Of a stretch of 14,374 bases of DNA, positions 12,844-14,374 are shown one piece after another; positions within the stretch are counted from its first letter, which is position 1, and each line of letters opens with the position of its first letter. The position numbers and the translations under genes are program-made. The DNA comes from CAZBPZ01 sp964493955 (lineage in GTDB: Bacteria > Chloroflexota > Dehalococcoidia > Dehalococcoidales > Fen-1064), in the NCBI GenBank assembly GCA_964493955.1, contig CAZBPZ010000043.1, forward strand, positions 1-14,374. Direction: 5' to 3'. The notes beneath the pieces are model-generated. The model did not search any database. It was given only the letters and a program-made list of their open reading frames with translations, and had not been told where the DNA came from.

Positions 12844-14271
12844 CTAGGGCAGCCGCTGGAACCGCAGGTGCAGGGCACACTTCGTGCCGGGTGTTACCCG
12901 GGCGCGGTGGTCAAGGCGGTGGCCGACCACCCAGATAATGTTTTCACCGGAGACCACCAGCGGCACCCGGTCGCGCCAGTGGCGGGGCACCTGCTCGTCA
13001 ATCATAAAGCGGCTCAGCCGCTTCAAATTGCCCATCCCCAGCGGCTGGAAGCGGTCGCCGTGGCGGCGGGTGCGTACCACCAGCGGCGGGGTGGCACGGG
13101 CAGCATCCAGGTTGGCAGTGAAGCCGTCCGCCGCTGGTGGGGCCGCTTCCACCGGCAGGACCTGGGCCGTGACCCTCCAGCCGGGCAGCCGTGTCTCACC
13201 GGGGACATGCAGTGTTACCTCGCCGGCCATCTCCGGCCAGGGGCAGGCTGCCTCTGCATCGTGCCCCAGCAGGTAGCGGTCATAGCTGACCACGAAGCGC
13301 AGGCGGCGTGGCAGGTTGATACTGCGCCCTGCCCGCAGGGAGAGGGCCGCCTCCATGGCGCGGACATGGCGCTCCTCCAGGTCCACGCTGTTTCCCCATG
13401 CCTCCACCAGCGCCCGCCGCAGCAGGTTGCTCCGCAGGTAGGGCGATAGCGCCAGCAGGCCGGCCCGCTCCAGGACGATGGTGTCACCCTCGCGCCGGGC
13501 TACCTGTTCCCAGGCCAGGCCCGTCACTTCCTCCAGCAGGGCCACGTCCTGCCGGACGATGGCGGCCGTCCGTTGCAGGGCGTCAACCACCCGCGGGTTG
13601 TACTCTTCCAGCAGCGGCAGGAGCTGCTGGCGCAGCCGGTTGCGCAGCGGTAGCAGCGAGCGGTTGGAGGCGTCCTGGCGGGGGCGCAGGCGGTGCTGGC
13701 GGCAGTAGGCGAGCGCCTCGGCCCGCCTGATTTCCAAAAGTGGCCGTATGACCACCACCTCGCCGCTTTCGGTCTGCCAGCGGCTGAGCGGCAGCAGGCC
13801 CCGCAGGCCGGTGGTGCCGGCCCCGCGGATGAGGTGGAGCAGCAGCGTTTCGGCCTGGTCATCGGCGGTGTGGCCGACAGCTACACGCCCGGCCCCGGTC
13901 TGGCGGCAGACACGCGCCAGGAAGGCGTAGCGGGCCTGGCGGGCTACCTCTTCCAGCGAGCCCCGGCCGGGGGTGTGAAGCAGCCCCACCTCGGCCCGCC
14001 CCAGGGTAGCCGGCAGCCCCAGCCGCTTTGCCAGCCGGGCCACGTAGCGGGCATCGGCGGTGGAGGCAGCCCCGCGCAGGCGGTGGTCAAGGTGGGCCAC
14101 GTGTAGCCGCCAGCCGTATTCGCGGCTCAGCTGGTGCAGCAGGTACAGCAGGCAGACCGAGTCCGGGCCGCCGGAGACCGCCACCACCAGGGATGCCCCG
14201 GGCGGCAGCAGGCGGTTCTGCTGGATGAAGTGCCTCACCCGGGCTGCGAGCGGCGGCCTGCCTGAAAGCAT
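12844..14271 (-). CDS. tilS: tRNA(Ile)-lysidine synthase
   Basis: This essential 475-residue enzyme adds lysine to C34 of the CAU-anticodon isoleucine tRNA, so that it reads AUA. The N-type PP-loop ATPase motif SGGPDS is at 33-38, followed by AHLDHRLRG, GHTADDQAETLLLHLIRG and RPLLEIRRAEALAYC, then DASN and RNRLRQQLLPLL, all diagnostic of TilS. The middle and C-terminal parts (ending ...ALHLRFQRLP) match the tRNA-binding TilS domains, with RRHGDRFQPLGM and KRLSRFMIDEQVP. I chose ATG at 14271 because GAGGTG lies 6 nt before it; a GTG three codons upstream (14280) overlaps that site. No promoter is evident before it, so it may be cotranscribed with a gene to the right. Confidence 0.95.
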   Translation of the reverse strand: MLSGRPPLAARVRHFIQQNRLLPPGASLVVAVSGGPDSVCLLYLLHQLSREYGWRLHVAHLDHRLRGAASTADARYVARLAKRLGLPATLGRAEVGLLHTPGRGSLEEVARQARYAFLARVCRQTGAGRVAVGHTADDQAETLLLHLIRGAGTTGLRGLLPLSRWQTESGEVVVIRPLLEIRRAEALAYCRQHRLRPRQDASNRSLLPLRNRLRQQLLPLLEEYNPRVVDALQRTAAIVRQDVALLEEVTGLAWEQVARREGDTIVLERAGLLALSPYLRSNLLRRALVEAWGNSVDLEERHVRAMEAALSLRAGRSINLPRRLRFVVSYDRYLLGHDAEAACPWPEMAGEVTLHVPGETRLPGWRVTAQVLPVEAAPPAADGFTANLDAARATPPLVVRTRRHGDRFQPLGMGNLKRLSRFMIDEQVPRHWRDRVPLVVSGENIIWVVGHRLDHRARVTPGTKCALHLRFQRLP

Positions 14272-14307
14272 TCCTGGCACCTCTACCCCGGTCGGTGCTA
14301 TGGGGGT

Positions 14308-14373
14308 TTACCGCACCCGCCACGGCGGGCGCGCCCCGGCCCGGCGCGGGCGTGGCTCGGGCCGGCGTGCCTC
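14308..14373 (-). CDS. Possible C-terminus of an upstream gene (partial)
   Basis: One minus-strand frame entering from the right edge is open for 21 codons and ends in TAA at 14310-14308. The encoded tail is rich in Arg, Pro and Ala, ending PPWRVR. It lies 36 nt before tilS, a normal operon distance. However, the other minus-strand frames are also mostly open here because the DNA is very GC-rich, so this is only a possibility and no family is recognised. Confidence 0.25.
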   Translation of the reverse strand, partial: EARRPEPRPRRAGARPPWRVR

Positions 14374-14374
14374 C

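Noticed and set aside
12829..13449. Plus-strand open frame of 206 codons over tilS
   Set aside because: Antisense to well-supported TilS domains; no ribosome-binding site or recognisable family.

Overview
The window is GC-rich, gene-dense bacterial DNA. Two stretches stand apart: an AT-richer patch at about 1640-2440 and a degenerate non-coding stretch after it. The content is three acyl-CoA dehydrogenases, an electron-transfer flavoprotein with a fused ferredoxin domain, a LarA-type nickel-pincer enzyme, an ATP-grasp ADP-forming acyl-CoA synthetase subunit and an MEP-pathway IspH. With the high GC and the close-packed operons, this suggests an anaerobic or facultative fatty/organic-acid-degrading bacterium. 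Chloroflexota of the Dehalococcoidia type would fit, but that assignment is an inference from gene content and no marker gene proves it.

Layout. Positions 1-1445 (-) hold the N-terminal 481 residues of an ABC exporter. A complete tRNA-Leu(UAG) follows at 1558-1639 (+). Next comes an AT-richer SAM methyltransferase (1740-2366, +). It is bracketed by the 3' end of the tRNA and a 12-bp copy of that end. A gene-free 313 bp follows, carrying one isolated CRISPR-type repeat (2623-2655). Then an operon on the minus strand, read from 5800 to 2680, encodes a butyryl-CoA-dehydrogenase-like enzyme, EtfB and ferredoxin-EtfA. All junctions overlap by 4 nt, and a near-consensus promoter lies about 100 nt upstream. 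Divergent from it, plsC and ispH form a two-gene plus-strand operon.

From 11819 down to 7553 (-) lies a second operon: a stand-alone AsnC/Lrp ligand-binding domain, an acyl-CoA dehydrogenase with an IVD-type catalytic glutamate, a LarA-family protein, a DUF1893 protein, and a second acyl-CoA dehydrogenase that appears to lack any catalytic glutamate. Its upstream region contains a 36-bp promoter/palindrome cassette in two copies. A minus-strand ADP-forming acyl-CoA synthetase beta subunit (12771-12064) with its own promoter and hairpin terminator follows. The last gene is tilS (14271-12844, -).

How the genes may work together. The first operon looks like a self-contained acyl-CoA dehydrogenase/ETF electron-transfer module, possibly flavin-bifurcating. 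The second looks like an uncharacterised acyl-CoA catabolic route that combines a probable heteromeric dehydrogenase with a nickel-pincer isomerase/epimerase-like enzyme. The acyl-CoA synthetase subunit could either activate the acid or recover ATP from its CoA ester. The items most worth following are the solitary CRISPR repeat beside the tRNA-associated insert, the LarA-acyl-CoA dehydrogenase operon, and the duplicated promoter cassette controlling it.
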